Source: Devosia sp. (GTDB taxonomy: Bacteria; Pseudomonadota; Alphaproteobacteria; Rhizobiales; Devosiaceae). Taken from it: a stretch of 64,000 nt of DNA. The stretch covers positions 62,001 to 126,000 of the forward strand of contig NZ_JAQGJM010000001.1 of the NCBI RefSeq assembly GCF_028290625.1, written 5' to 3'. Every line of letters begins with the position of its first letter. Position 1 is the stretch's first letter. This document shows, in pieces, positions 36,524 through 45,772 of this stretch. The notes beneath the pieces were generated by a model. The model did not search any database. It saw nothing but the letters and a program-made list of their open reading frames with translations, and was not told the DNA's origin. Position numbers and translations under genes: made by a program.

Positions 36524-37648
36524 ATGTCAAACCCTAAGGTAAACCACCGTGAGGACGTCGCGGGGCGCGCCAATGTCCAGGACACTCCCGAGTTGCTCGC
36601 CTACTACGATCAGTTGGAGGCACTTGACGCAGGTGCCCTGTGGACTGTGGCCAACAAGATCGAGCCTTGGCAGCCGAAGTCTGCCTCGGTGCCCGTCCTG
36701 TGGCGCTACCGCGATTTACGCGAGCACGTTTTGCGCTCGACCCAGCTTGTCACGCCGGAGAAGGCTGGGCGCCGCGTCGTCTACTTGAGCAATCCGGGAC
36801 GGCGCGACGTTTCCGCTGCCGTCGGCTGGCTCTACTCCGGGCTGCAGGTCATGAATCCGGGGGAGGTCGCCTCTGCTCATGCCCACTCTGCGTCGGCCTT
36901 GCGCTTCATCATGGAAGGCAAGGGCGCCTACACGATTGTCGACGGTCACAAGATGACGCTTGGAGCCAACGACTTCGTTCTGACTCCAAACGGAACCTGG
37001 CACGAGCACGGCGTCTCCGCAGACGGTACCCCTTGCCTCTGGCAGGACGGCCTCGACATTCCCCTGGTGAATGCACTCGAGGCCAATTTCTACGCCGTGC
37101 ATGAAGATAAGCACCAAGCCGTCGGCTTCCCGGTCGACGACGCGACGGCTACCTGGGGCAATCCTGGCCTGCGCCCCTCCGGAGACAGCTGGCGCCATCC
37201 CTACTCTCCACTTTTGAAGTATGAGTGGGGGCCGACCTACGAAGCCCTTCAGCGCTATGCCAAGGTCACCGAAGGCTCGCCCTTCGACGCCATCTTGCTC
37301 AATTATGTCAATCCGCTCACCGGCGGTCCGGTCATGCAGACGATCGGCGCCTCGATGCAACTCCTGCGACCGGGTGAGCATACCAAGGCGCATCGTCACA
37401 CCGGCAGCGTCATCTATCAGGCGGCCAAGGGCAAGGGTTACACCATCATCAACGGCCAGCGTTTTGACTGGCAGGAACGCGACATCTTCTGCGTTCCCTC
37501 CTGGGCCTGGCACGAGCACGGCAACGCCTCCGACCGAGAAGACGCCTGCCTGTTCGCCTTTAGCGACCTTCCAGTCATGAACTCGCTAGGCCTCTATCGC
37601 GAGGAGGCCTATGGCGAAACCGGCGGCCAGCAACAGGTTATCGCCTGA
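36524..37648 (+). CDS. cupin dioxygenase, gentisate 1,2-dioxygenase family
   Basis: A 374-residue bicupin ring-cleaving dioxygenase. The N-terminal cupin has the Fe(II) histidines in SAHAHSASALRF and TWHEHG; the C-terminal cupin has KAHRHTGSVIYQA and AWHEHGN. The family opens gentisate, salicylate, 1-hydroxy-2-naphthoate or substituted salicylates to pyruvate-type ring-fission products such as maleylpyruvate. Start ATG 36524 is chosen because GGAGG sits 8 bp upstream; ATGs at 36491 and 36518 are badly spaced. It leads an operon with an FAH-family hydrolase and a maleate isomerase, which fits gentisate-like chemistry. Confidence 0.92.
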   Translation: MSNPKVNHREDVAGRANVQDTPELLAYYDQLEALDAGALWTVANKIEPWQPKSASVPVLWRYRDLREHVLRSTQLVTPEKAGRRVVYLSNPGRRDVSAAVGWLYSGLQVMNPGEVASAHAHSASALRFIMEGKGAYTIVDGHKMTLGANDFVLTPNGTWHEHGVSADGTPCLWQDGLDIPLVNALEANFYAVHEDKHQAVGFPVDDATATWGNPGLRPSGDSWRHPYSPLLKYEWGPTYEALQRYAKVTEGSPFDAILLNYVNPLTGGPVMQTIGASMQLLRPGEHTKAHRHTGSVIYQAAKGKGYTIINGQRFDWQERDIFCVPSWAWHEHGNASDREDACLFAFSDLPVMNSLGLYREEAYGETGGQQQVIA

Positions 37649-37659
37649 GGAATTTTAGC

Positions 37660-38571
37660 ATGCGTCTCATAACCTTTCGCAGTGCCGTCGACGCGCCCGC
37701 ACGTCTTGGTGTGATCGAAGGCGACCTCGTGGTCGACCTCGAGAAGCTTGGCGCCAAGGTGGGCCTCCCCATACCATCCACTATGCTCGATCTGATCGAT
37801 CTTGGACCGCCAGGATTGTCGACGCTGCGGTCGGTGCTCGACGAGTGGCGGGAACAATGGCCCATGGGCGTCGCTCGCCCCTTGTCAAACGTCAAGCTCC
37901 TGGCGCCCATACCGCGTCCACGAAAGAACATCTTCGGCATCGGCCTCAACTACAGCGAGCACGTCGCAGAGTCGGCGCGCACGCTGGACACGTCCAAGGA
38001 GTTGCCGAAACAGCCGGTCATCTTCTCCAAGCCGCCCACGAGTGTGATTGGCCCCGGCGACGCGATAGAGCATAACGGGAATATTACCCAGCAACTTGAC
38101 TGGGAGGTTGAGCTTGCCGTTGTCATAGGACGAACGGCCCGCCGGGTGCCCGAGCAAGACGCGCTCTCGTTCGTGTTCGGATACAGCGTAATCATCGATG
38201 TCAGTGCCCGCGACAATCGCCGGGCCGGCCAATGGATCTATTCGAAGGGGCAGGACACCTACGCGCCCTTTGGTCCATGCATCGTGACCGCCGACGAGAT
38301 TACGGACCCGCACAATCTCGACATCTGGCTGACCGTCAACGGAAAAACCAAGCAAGAGTCGAACACGCGCTTCATGCTCTTCAAAGTCCCGGCTCTCATT
38401 GCCGACATCAGCGCCGCGATCACGCTTGAGCCCGGCGACATCATTGCATCGGGCACGCCAGACGGCGTCGGCGCAGGTCGCAATCCTCAGGAATGGCTCT
38501 GGCCTGGTGATGTCGTCGAAGCGGGCATCAGCACGATTGGGACCATTCGCCACCCCGTGGTGGCCGTCTAG
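37660..38571 (+). CDS. fumarylacetoacetate hydrolase family protein
   Basis: A 303-residue FAH-fold C-C bond hydrolase. The catalytic core begins FGIGLNYSEHVAE; metal ligands are expected in QLDWEVELAVVIG (two Glu) and the Asp of VSARDNRRAGQ; SKGQDTYAPFGPC and GDIIASGTPDGVG are family hallmarks. Next to a gentisate-type dioxygenase it most likely hydrolyses maleylpyruvate (or fumarylpyruvate) to pyruvate plus maleate (or fumarate). The maleate isomerase downstream favours the maleylpyruvate option. It follows the dioxygenase by 11 bp. Confidence 0.92.
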   Translation: MRLITFRSAVDAPARLGVIEGDLVVDLEKLGAKVGLPIPSTMLDLIDLGPPGLSTLRSVLDEWREQWPMGVARPLSNVKLLAPIPRPRKNIFGIGLNYSEHVAESARTLDTSKELPKQPVIFSKPPTSVIGPGDAIEHNGNITQQLDWEVELAVVIGRTARRVPEQDALSFVFGYSVIIDVSARDNRRAGQWIYSKGQDTYAPFGPCIVTADEITDPHNLDIWLTVNGKTKQESNTRFMLFKVPALIADISAAITLEPGDIIASGTPDGVGAGRNPQEWLWPGDVVEAGISTIGTIRHPVVAV

Positions 38572-38698
38572 GTCAAACCCTGCATGGATGCCCACCACGA
38601 ATGGGCGCTCGGCTCCTTCCTGGTGGTGGACGACCAACGACGAGGCTTGGGACGCCAGTTCTCCCGCCATTTTTCGATACTTAGGACAGGAGCCGACC

Positions 38699-39727
38699 AT
38701 GCTCGACTTACCCAAGTTCAGGGCTGCTGCCGTACAGGCGGCGCCTGTCTTCCTCGATACTGACGCGACGGTCAACATGGTCTGTGCGCTTATCGAAGAG
38801 GCGGCGGGCAATGGGGCGCGCCTGGTCGCGTTTCCGGAGGTTTTTGTCTCGGCCTATCCCTATTGGAATTGGGTGATGACCCCGGTGGAGGGAAGTCCCT
38901 GGTTCGAAAAGCTTGTTCGATCCGCGATCGAAATTCCCGGCCCCGAAATCAGCAAAATTGCCCAGTCGGCCGCGCGTCACAAAATCAATGTCGTGGTGGG
39001 CGTGAACGAGCGAAGCCGGTACGGAATCGGCACCGTTTACAATACGCTTGTCACTATCGGCGATGATGGCCGCATCCTCGGCTGCCATCGCAAGCTCGTG
39101 CCGACCTGGGCGGAGAAGCTGACATGGGCGCCTGGCGATGCGTCGGGACTTCGTGTCCATGGCACAACCGTCGGACCCCTGGGTGCACTGGCCTGTGGCG
39201 AGAACACCAATACGCTGGCCCGTTTTGCACTGCTGGCGCAAGGCGAGCTGGTGCACGTTGCCAGCTATATTGCTCTGCCGGTGGCGCCTGCGGACTATGA
39301 TATGGCCGAAGCCATCAAGCTGCGGGCCGCGGCGCATAGCTTCGAAGGCAAGGTGTTCACGATCGTATCCTGCTCGACGATCTCCGAGGATATGATCACG
39401 GCGCTTTCGGCCACCCACCCGGCGGCTCGCGATCTTCTCATGCGCCGCAGCAGCGCATTTTCCGGAATTATTGGCCCCGATGGCCGCGTCATCGGTGAGC
39501 CCCTGATCGACGTCGAAGGCATCGTCTATGCCGATATCGACCTGTCGCGATGCATCCAGCCGCGGCAGATGCACGACATCACCGGGCATTACAACCGCTT
39601 CGACGTTTTCGATCTGCGCGTCAATCGACGACCTCTCCAGGCGTCCCGCTTCGATGACGCCGACGACGATGGAACCCCGGCGGCGCCACCGGCCCCCTCG
39701 CCCAAATTTACGGAATCCGCGAAATGA
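38699..39727 (+). CDS. nitrilase / carbon-nitrogen hydrolase
   Basis: A 342-residue thiol hydrolase converting a nitrile to its carboxylic acid plus ammonia. The Glu-Lys-Cys triad is visible: Glu47 (VAFPEVFV), Lys132 (HRKLVPTWAEK) and Cys166 (GALACGENTN); the CGEN form (rather than CWEN-type amidases) and YWNW region support a true nitrilase branch. Start ATG 38699 is preceded by GGACAGGAG. The C-terminal tail is acidic and Pro/Ala-rich. The stop overlaps the isomerase start (ATGA). It suggests that an aromatic or N-heterocyclic nitrile enters this pathway. Confidence 0.92.
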   Translation: MLDLPKFRAAAVQAAPVFLDTDATVNMVCALIEEAAGNGARLVAFPEVFVSAYPYWNWVMTPVEGSPWFEKLVRSAIEIPGPEISKIAQSAARHKINVVVGVNERSRYGIGTVYNTLVTIGDDGRILGCHRKLVPTWAEKLTWAPGDASGLRVHGTTVGPLGALACGENTNTLARFALLAQGELVHVASYIALPVAPADYDMAEAIKLRAAAHSFEGKVFTIVSCSTISEDMITALSATHPAARDLLMRRSSAFSGIIGPDGRVIGEPLIDVEGIVYADIDLSRCIQPRQMHDITGHYNRFDVFDLRVNRRPLQASRFDDADDDGTPAAPPAPSPKFTESAK

Positions 39728-40482
39728 ACACACCCCGCCTCTACCGGATCGGTCAGATCGTCCCGTCATCCAACACGACCATGGAAACCGAAATTCCCGC
39801 CATCCTGCGTGCACGCGAGGCGCACGGGGACGAGCGCTTCACCTTCCATTCCAGTCGCATGCGAATGAAGCAAGTGACGAAGGAAGAGCTGGCCGCAATG
39901 GATGCGGCGAGCGATCGTTGCGCGACGGAGCTTTCCGATGCTCGCGTTGACGTACTGGGATACGCTTGTCTTGTTGCGATCATGAGCATGGGGCAGGGGT
40001 ATCACCGCGTGTCCGAAGCTCGGCTCCATCAGCGTACCGTGGAGAACGGCGCACCGGCGCCCGTGGTGACCAGCGCTGGTGCGCTTATCGACAGTCTCAA
40101 GGTGCTGGGTGCCAAGAAGGTCTCCCTCCTAGCGCCGTATATGAAGCCCCTGACGGCCTTGGTCATCGACTACATCGAGGGCGAAGGCATCGAGGTGGTT
40201 GACAGCATCTCGCTTGAAATTGCGGACAACATCAAGGTCGGGCGCCAGGATCCACTTGCTCCCGCAGAGATTACAAAACGCCTTAACACCAGCGGCGTCG
40301 ATGCGATCATAGCGTCAGCTTGTGTCCAGATGCCATCGCTGGCGTCGATCCAGCACATCGAGGATCGCACCGGACTCCCGGTCATTTCCTCGTCGGTAGC
40401 GACAAGTTACTTCATGCTCAAGCGGCTCGGCCTGAAGGCGAGCATCCCGGGTTTTGGCTCATTGCTGTCGGGAGCCTACTGA
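39724..40482 (+). CDS. maleate cis-trans isomerase (Asp/Glu racemase superfamily)
   Basis: A 252-residue enzyme converting maleate to fumarate by a covalent Cys mechanism. The family marks are IVPSSNTTMETEIP near the N-terminus and two catalytic cysteines, Cys82 (GYACLVAIMSMG) and Cys200 (IIASACVQMPSL), at positions characteristic of maleate isomerases of nicotinate degradation. An arylmalonate-decarboxylase-like role is the alternative, but the two-Cys pattern and FAH neighbour favour maleate. It overlaps the nitrilase stop by 4 bp. Confidence 0.9.
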   Translation: MNTPRLYRIGQIVPSSNTTMETEIPAILRAREAHGDERFTFHSSRMRMKQVTKEELAAMDAASDRCATELSDARVDVLGYACLVAIMSMGQGYHRVSEARLHQRTVENGAPAPVVTSAGALIDSLKVLGAKKVSLLAPYMKPLTALVIDYIEGEGIEVVDSISLEIADNIKVGRQDPLAPAEITKRLNTSGVDAIIASACVQMPSLASIQHIEDRTGLPVISSSVATSYFMLKRLGLKASIPGFGSLLSGAY

Positions 40483-40511
40483 CGGCGGATGCGGATCACA
40501 ACCGGGCCAAG

Positions 40512-41132
40512 ATGAACAACGACATCCATAGCTACAGGGTAGCAGAAGGTCATGGGTTACGTCATGACCCCATCCCCTCGATAGTGGGGCCGCGGCCCAT
40601 TGGCTGGATATCGACGATTGATGAGGCGGGTACCCTAAATCTGGCCCCGTACAGCTTTTTCAACATCGTCAACTATCATCCCCCAATTGTCGCGTTCTCC
40701 AGCGTTGGCAGAAAAGACACGGTTCGGAACGCTGCTGCGAGCTTGGAGTTCGTATGCAACCTGGCGACCCGCGCCTTGGCGGAAAAGGTCAATCTTACAA
40801 GCCGGTCCGTCCTCCCTGATGCCGACGAGTTCGCACTGGCAGGGCTGACACCAGCGGCGTCCGTGGTCGTCAGGCCACCGCGCGTCGCCGAGAGTCCTGC
40901 AGCTCTTGAATGCCGTGTGGTGAAAATTGAACAGCTATGCGGCATCGACGGCATCCTGCTTGACACCTGGCTGGTCCTCGGCGAGGTCGTCGCCGTCACT
41001 ATCGACAAAGCGTTCCTGAATAACGACCTCTACGACACGGGCGCAGCGCGTCCGATCCTTCGTGCCGGCGGACCCGCGGACTATTTCGAAGTCACGCCCC
41101 AAAGCCTCTTCCAGATGCGGCGGCCCGACTAG
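40512..41132 (+). CDS. flavin reductase-like FMN-binding protein
   Basis: A 206-residue split-barrel flavin-binding protein: IVGPRPIGWISTIDEAGTLN, NLAPYSFFNIVNYHPPIVAF and KDTVRNAAASLEFVCN are typical of flavin reductase-domain proteins that supply reduced FMN to a two-component monooxygenase. No monooxygenase component is visible in this window, so either it lies elsewhere or the protein acts alone. Start ATG 40512 gives the normal length; the longer frame upstream overlaps the isomerase and shows no similarity. Confidence 0.87.
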   Translation: MNNDIHSYRVAEGHGLRHDPIPSIVGPRPIGWISTIDEAGTLNLAPYSFFNIVNYHPPIVAFSSVGRKDTVRNAAASLEFVCNLATRALAEKVNLTSRSVLPDADEFALAGLTPAASVVVRPPRVAESPAALECRVVKIEQLCGIDGILLDTWLVLGEVVAVTIDKAFLNNDLYDTGAARPILRAGGPADYFEVTPQSLFQMRRPD

Positions 41133-41265
41133 GTTCGGCGCGGCGGAAACGATACGCCGTTGCCGAGACGCGATCACCCAGTCTGATCCATCAATCCATG
41201 ACATCTGCTTTTGAGGAGCGATTGCACCGATCGTCGCCTGCATGAGTTCTTTCGTGAGAAACTAG

Positions 41266-41314
41266 GATTTTCGAAAGAAATGTGTTGCGTGGAGCAAACT
41301 GAGCATCGTATAAA
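41266..41314 (+). promoter_or_regulatory. putative operator (copy 2) and promoter of the aldehyde dehydrogenase-Liv operon
   Basis: GATTTTCGAAAGAAA at 41266-41280 is the exact reverse complement of the element at 36472-36486. A related half (GTTCTTTCGTGAGAAAC) lies just upstream at about 41246. Immediately downstream are TTGCGT (41285-41290) and TATAAA (41309-41314), an 18-bp-spaced sigma70-like pair. This arrangement suits repression or activation from just upstream of the -35. Confidence 0.6.
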
Positions 41315-41407
41315 CTGTTAACTGCTAGGGTGTGCCGCCTGCGAGCGAATGTCGGTCCTGCAAGCGACCACTCTGACTCAATCCAACGAAGAGCGAGGAA
41401 CCTCTAA

Positions 41408-42901
41408 ATGAATATTCAAGCTCCTGGCCATCCGAACCCTGGCCTCGACCGGTCATATGGGCCTTTCATCGGCGGCGAGTTTTTGGACGCTGGCGAGCGC
41501 ACCTTTCCGGCCGTGAACCCTGCGACGGGCAGGCACCTTGCCGATATTGCCCGCTGCGGGCCGCGCGAGATTGACCTGGCCGTGAAGGCGGCACGAGGCG
41601 CCTTCAAGAGCTGGTCGACCACGGGCTATGAGCACCGGTCGACGCTGCTTCTCAAGCTCGCGGATGCGTTGGAGGCGGATCTGCCACGACTCGCGATGAT
41701 CGACGCCCTCGACATCGGCCGTCGCGTATCCGAAACGGAAGTCGACTACCGCATCGCGATCGGCCAATACCGCTACTTTGCGGCGGCGATCCTCAACTTC
41801 GAAGACTTTGGAAAGCCAATCCCGAACGGCTATTCGATTGCGCGCCGCCAGGCCATCGGCGTCTGCGGTATCATCATTCCCTGGAATGCCCCGTCCATCA
41901 TGGCGGCTCTCAAGCTCGCGCCGGCACTGGCTGCGGGTAATACAGTCGTTCTCAAGCCGGACGAAAACGCTTCGCTCTCGACGCTCGAGCTCTGCAAGCA
42001 CATCGCGAACATCTTTCCGCCAGGCGTTGTCAACGTCGTTCCGGGCCTTGGCGAGGAGGCTGGTGGCGCTCTCACGGCCCATCCCGACGTTGCTAAACTG
42101 GCCTTCACCGGCAGTTCCGAGGTCGGTCGCATCATCTCCGCCGCCGCTGCTGCCCGTCTGGTTCCAGTGACGCTGGAACTCGGAGGCAAAAGCCCCAACA
42201 TTGTCTTTCCGGACGTGCAGGATCTTGACGCCGTGGTCGACAATGCGGCTTTCGCCGGCACGTACTGCAACGGACAGTCCTGCCTCGCGGGCACCCGCCT
42301 TTTCGTGCACGACCATATCTACAACGCTTTTATGGACAAGCTCGTCGCTGGGCTCTCGTCGCTAAACATCGGTTCGCCGATCGACGCGACCACGAAACTG
42401 AGCTGTCTTGTCTCCAAGACGCAGGGCGAGCGCGTGCTCGACTACATCGATATCGGAGGGAAGGAAGGCGCCAATCTCGTCACCGGCGGCCACCGCCAAA
42501 CCATAGCCGGCAACGAACACGGGTATTTCATTCAGCCGACGGTGTTTGAAGCCAATAACAGCATGCGCATCGCCCAGGAGGAGATTTTCGGTCCGGTGCT
42601 GTCGGTCATCCGCTGGAACGATTACGAGACGATGCTCGAGGAAGCTAACGGCGTCCGCTACGGATTGGCTTCGGGTATTTATACGGCGGATTTGGCCAAG
42701 GCTCTGAAGACGGCCGAGCGCTTGGAAGTCGGCGCAGTCTGGATCAACCAGTACTTCAACATCCTCAATGGGGCGCCCCTCGGCGGCTGGAAGGATAGTG
42801 GTTTCGGCAGTGAATACTGCCGGGAGACACTGAATCTGTACACGCACCTGAAGTCCGTCACGATGGCCTACGACCTGCCGCAGCAGTGGTACCTGAAATA
42901 A
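41408..42901 (+). CDS. aldehyde dehydrogenase
   Basis: A 497-residue NAD(P)-dependent aldehyde dehydrogenase. The cofactor region has IIPWNAPSIMAALKLAPALA and FTGSSEVGR; the general base Glu is in LELGGKSPN and the nucleophile Cys in NGQSCLAGTR; EEIFGPVLSV and the final WINQYFNI/GWKDSGFGSE region complete the fold. Oxidation of an aromatic or aliphatic aldehyde to the acid is expected. It has its own promoter region with the shared 15-bp motif and leads the importer genes downstream, so it belongs to the same regulon as the ring-cleavage operon. Confidence 0.94.
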   Translation: MNIQAPGHPNPGLDRSYGPFIGGEFLDAGERTFPAVNPATGRHLADIARCGPREIDLAVKAARGAFKSWSTTGYEHRSTLLLKLADALEADLPRLAMIDALDIGRRVSETEVDYRIAIGQYRYFAAAILNFEDFGKPIPNGYSIARRQAIGVCGIIIPWNAPSIMAALKLAPALAAGNTVVLKPDENASLSTLELCKHIANIFPPGVVNVVPGLGEEAGGALTAHPDVAKLAFTGSSEVGRIISAAAAARLVPVTLELGGKSPNIVFPDVQDLDAVVDNAAFAGTYCNGQSCLAGTRLFVHDHIYNAFMDKLVAGLSSLNIGSPIDATTKLSCLVSKTQGERVLDYIDIGGKEGANLVTGGHRQTIAGNEHGYFIQPTVFEANNSMRIAQEEIFGPVLSVIRWNDYETMLEEANGVRYGLASGIYTADLAKALKTAERLEVGAVWINQYFNILNGAPLGGWKDSGFGSEYCRETLNLYTHLKSVTMAYDLPQQWYLK

Positions 42902-42991
42902 CGCACGCGCGGGCCAGGCGCGTCTGCCGCCATCCGCACCAATGCGAGCTCAATCGCAGGCTGAGCCAGCCTGCACAAAAGGGGGAAAGCT

Positions 42992-44284
42992 ATGTTGACA
43001 CAAAAGTTCTCGCGTCGGTCGGTACTTCGTGCCGGTGCTGCAGCGGCGATCGCGGCTCCGGCCATTCTTCGCAGCGGCTCAGCCCAGGCGGCTGGCCGTC
43101 TCATTAAGATCGGCTTCGTCTCGCCCCGTTCGGGTGCGCTGGCGCAAATCAGCGAGGGCGACGGCTTCGTCCTGAACAAGGTGCTTGAGGCGCTTGGCGG
43201 CAAGATTGTCATCGGCGACACGACGCACGACGTCCAGATCATCGAGAAGGACACGCAGTCCGACGCCAACCGCGCCGCGGAGTTGGCGGCAGAGCTGATC
43301 TTGAGGGACGAAGTCGATATCATCCTTGCCGGCCTTACCCCCGATACGGTCAACCCGGTGAGCGATCAGGCAGAGGCCAATGGTGTGCCTTGCGTCACGA
43401 CGGGAGCGCCTTGGGAATCCTGGTACTTTGGTCGTGGTGGCGAGCCCGGGAAGACAGATTTCAAGTGGACCAACCATTTCTTCTGGGGTTCTGCCGATCT
43501 TCAGGCGGTCTATCTCGAACTCTGGCAGTCCCAGTCGACCAACAAGGTGGTCGGAGCCCTCTGGCCCAACGACCCTGATGGCATCGCGTTTTCTGATCCT
43601 GCCTTTGGGTTCCCGCCAGTGCTGGCTGCGCAAGGCTTCTCTCTGATCGACGCCGGCCGGTTTCAAAATCTCAAGGACGATTTTTCGGCCGAAATTGCGA
43701 AATTCAAGAGCGCAGGCGTGGAGATCGTCACGGGCGTGATGCTGTCCCCCGACCTCGCGACCTTCCTCGTGCAATCCAAGCAGCAGGGGTTCCATCCCAA
43801 GATCGTGACGGTTGCCAAGGCCGCGCTCACGCCCACTACAGTGGAGTCTTTTCCGGACGGTTTGGGAGAGAATCTCTCCAGCGAAGTCTACTGGGGTCCG
43901 CAGTTCCCGTTCCACTCGTCGATTTCCGGTGAGTCCGCCGCCGACCTTGTTGCCGCCTATGAGGCCCAAACGGGTTCCCCATGGCAGCAGCCCATTGGCT
44001 TTAGCTACGCGCTGCTCGAAGTGGGCATCGACGCACTTCGCCGCGCCACCGCATTGACGCCGGAGGCTATCGGCGAAGCCGTGCGAAGCACCGACCTTGA
44101 TACGATGCTGGGCCATGTAAAGTGGGGTGACTTGCAAGGCTTCCCAAATGTGGCTCGGACGCCCCTGGCCATCGGTCAGTGGCAGAGGGATGCGGAACGC
44201 CCGGCGGAACACCTTGTCGTGACCCACAATGGTCACTTCCCCTCCGTGGCTATCGACGGACAGTTCAAACCAAAGGTGTGGTAG
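42992..44284 (+). CDS. branched-chain-amino-acid-type ABC substrate-binding protein, Tat signal
   Basis: A 430-residue periplasmic binding protein of the Peripla_BP_6 (LivJ/UrtA) class. The N-terminus KFSRRSVLRAGAAAAIAAPA is a twin-arginine (Tat) signal ending near SAQA-AG. The mature part begins IKIGFVSPRSGALAQISEGD. Aromatic-acid importers often use this class, so the ligand may be the aromatic substrate of the adjacent pathway rather than leucine. GGGGGAAAG precedes the ATG. It heads a complete five-component importer (SBP, two ATPases, two permeases). Confidence 0.93.
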   Translation: MLTQKFSRRSVLRAGAAAAIAAPAILRSGSAQAAGRLIKIGFVSPRSGALAQISEGDGFVLNKVLEALGGKIVIGDTTHDVQIIEKDTQSDANRAAELAAELILRDEVDIILAGLTPDTVNPVSDQAEANGVPCVTTGAPWESWYFGRGGEPGKTDFKWTNHFFWGSADLQAVYLELWQSQSTNKVVGALWPNDPDGIAFSDPAFGFPPVLAAQGFSLIDAGRFQNLKDDFSAEIAKFKSAGVEIVTGVMLSPDLATFLVQSKQQGFHPKIVTVAKAALTPTTVESFPDGLGENLSSEVYWGPQFPFHSSISGESAADLVAAYEAQTGSPWQQPIGFSYALLEVGIDALRRATALTPEAIGEAVRSTDLDTMLGHVKWGDLQGFPNVARTPLAIGQWQRDAERPAEHLVVTHNGHFPSVAIDGQFKPKVW

Positions 44285-44330
44285 TGGCGCCCTAGACAGG
44301 CGTCAGCGCAGCCAGCATGGGGGCAGCATC

Positions 44331-45068
44331 GTGTCACTTCTTTCATTGCGCGCGATTGGCCGTCGATACGGCGCGCTTCAGGTCGTCAACAATATTAGCT
44401 TTGACGTCGCTGCTGGTGAGGCCGTGGGCGTTCTTGGCCCCAACGGTGCGGGGAAGACGACACTAATGAAGCTCGTCGCTGGGACGGTATCCCTCTCAGC
44501 GGGGAGCATTCACTTCGACGGTCGGAAGATCGATGCGCTTCGCAGTGAAGATCGTTGCGGCATCGGCATAAGCCGTACCAGCCAGGTCCCGCAGCCATTC
44601 GTGGGCATGACGGTGTGGGAGAACGTTCTCACAGCGGCCTGCCATGGCGGCCACCACGATCTGGCGGCCGCTGAGGAGGTAGCCTACAGCTGCCTTCAGC
44701 GGACGGGGCTGCTGGATCGGCACGGGCAACTGGCCGATGCACTGCCGCTTATGGGCAGAAAGCGGCTGGAACTCGCTCGGGCCCTGGCCTGTGCCCCCAA
44801 GCTGTTGTTGTTGGATGAAATCGCCGGCGGGCTTTCCGACTTCGAGGTCAAGGACCTTGTGGCGCTGGTGCGTGACATCAACGAGAGCGGCGTGGCGGTC
44901 GTCTGGATCGAGCATATCGTACACGCGCTGCTTTCGGTGGTCTCACGCGTCGTTGCGATGGATTTGGGCAACCTGATTGCCGACGGGACGCCGGACGAGG
45001 TTATCAACGGCCCGGCGTTCAAGCAGGCATATTTCGGCGACAAGATCGCGACTGTGGGGATGGCGTAG
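44331..45068 (+). CDS. ABC transporter ATP-binding protein, LivG type
   Basis: A 245-residue ATPase: Walker [13 protein letters not shown] near residue 37, a variant signature LMGRKRLELARAL (lacking the usual LSGGQ), Walker B LLLLDEIAGGLS, and the switch His in WIEHIVHALLS. LivG-class proteins typically have such degenerate signature text with GGLS-like D loops. Start GTG 44331 is supported by GGGGGC upstream and by domain position. The stop overlaps the GTG of the next gene. Confidence 0.93.
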   Translation: MSLLSLRAIGRRYGALQVVNNISFDVAAGEAVGVLGPNGAGKTTLMKLVAGTVSLSAGSIHFDGRKIDALRSEDRCGIGISRTSQVPQPFVGMTVWENVLTAACHGGHHDLAAAEEVAYSCLQRTGLLDRHGQLADALPLMGRKRLELARALACAPKLLLLDEIAGGLSDFEVKDLVALVRDINESGVAVVWIEHIVHALLSVVSRVVAMDLGNLIADGTPDEVINGPAFKQAYFGDKIATVGMA

Positions 45069-45772
45069 TGGCAGTTCTGGAAGTCGAGGACATTCACGCC
45101 CACTATGGGCTCTTCCATGCGCTCAAGGGGGTCTCCCTCGAGGTTGCAAGTGGCGACGTGCTGGCAATCGTCGGCGCCAACGGCGCCGGCAAGTCCACTT
45201 TGCTGCGCGCGATTTGCGGGGCGTTGCCCGTCACCGGCGGCAAGGTCGCGATGAATGGGAGCAGCATACAAAACCAGCCGGCATACGAGCTGAATGCCTT
45301 GGGCATCGCTCTCGTGCCAGAGGGACGTCGCATATTTCCGAGCCTGTCTGTCGAAGACAATCTTGTGCTGGGCGGCTATCGCGGCCGCAAGGGCCATTGG
45401 ACACTCCAGCGTGTCTATGAACTGTTTCCCGAACTGGTGAAGCGACGGCACAATGCCGGCCTGGATCTTTCAGGCGGCGAGCAACAGATGGTCGCGATCG
45501 GCCGCGCGCTGATGAGCAATCCGGAGCTGATCTTGATGGATGAGATATCGCTCGGTCTGGCGCCGATCGTTGTCGAGCAGATTTATCGCGCGATGGGGGA
45601 CATCACCGCTCAGGGCGCGACAGTCCTTCTGGTCGAACAAGACCTCTCACGGGCATTCACCGTGGCGCAACATGTCTGCTTCCTGCTCGAGGGACGCGTG
45701 AGCCTGCGAGGAGTGCCTTCTGCACTCGGCGATCAGGAAATGATGACCGCTTACTTCGGTGCGTCAGTATGA
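45068..45772 (+). CDS. ABC transporter ATP-binding protein, LivF type
   Basis: A 234-residue ATPase pairing with the LivG-type subunit: Walker A IVGANGAGKSTLLRA, signature DLSGGEQQMVAIGRALM, Walker B LILMDEISLGLAP, switch region LLVEQDLSRAF. LVPEGRRIFPSLSVEDNL is the classic LivF stretch. GTG start overlaps the upstream stop by 1 bp and the end overlaps the permease start by 4 bp. Confidence 0.95.
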   Translation: MAVLEVEDIHAHYGLFHALKGVSLEVASGDVLAIVGANGAGKSTLLRAICGALPVTGGKVAMNGSSIQNQPAYELNALGIALVPEGRRIFPSLSVEDNLVLGGYRGRKGHWTLQRVYELFPELVKRRHNAGLDLSGGEQQMVAIGRALMSNPELILMDEISLGLAPIVVEQIYRAMGDITAQGATVLLVEQDLSRAFTVAQHVCFLLEGRVSLRGVPSALGDQEMMTAYFGASV

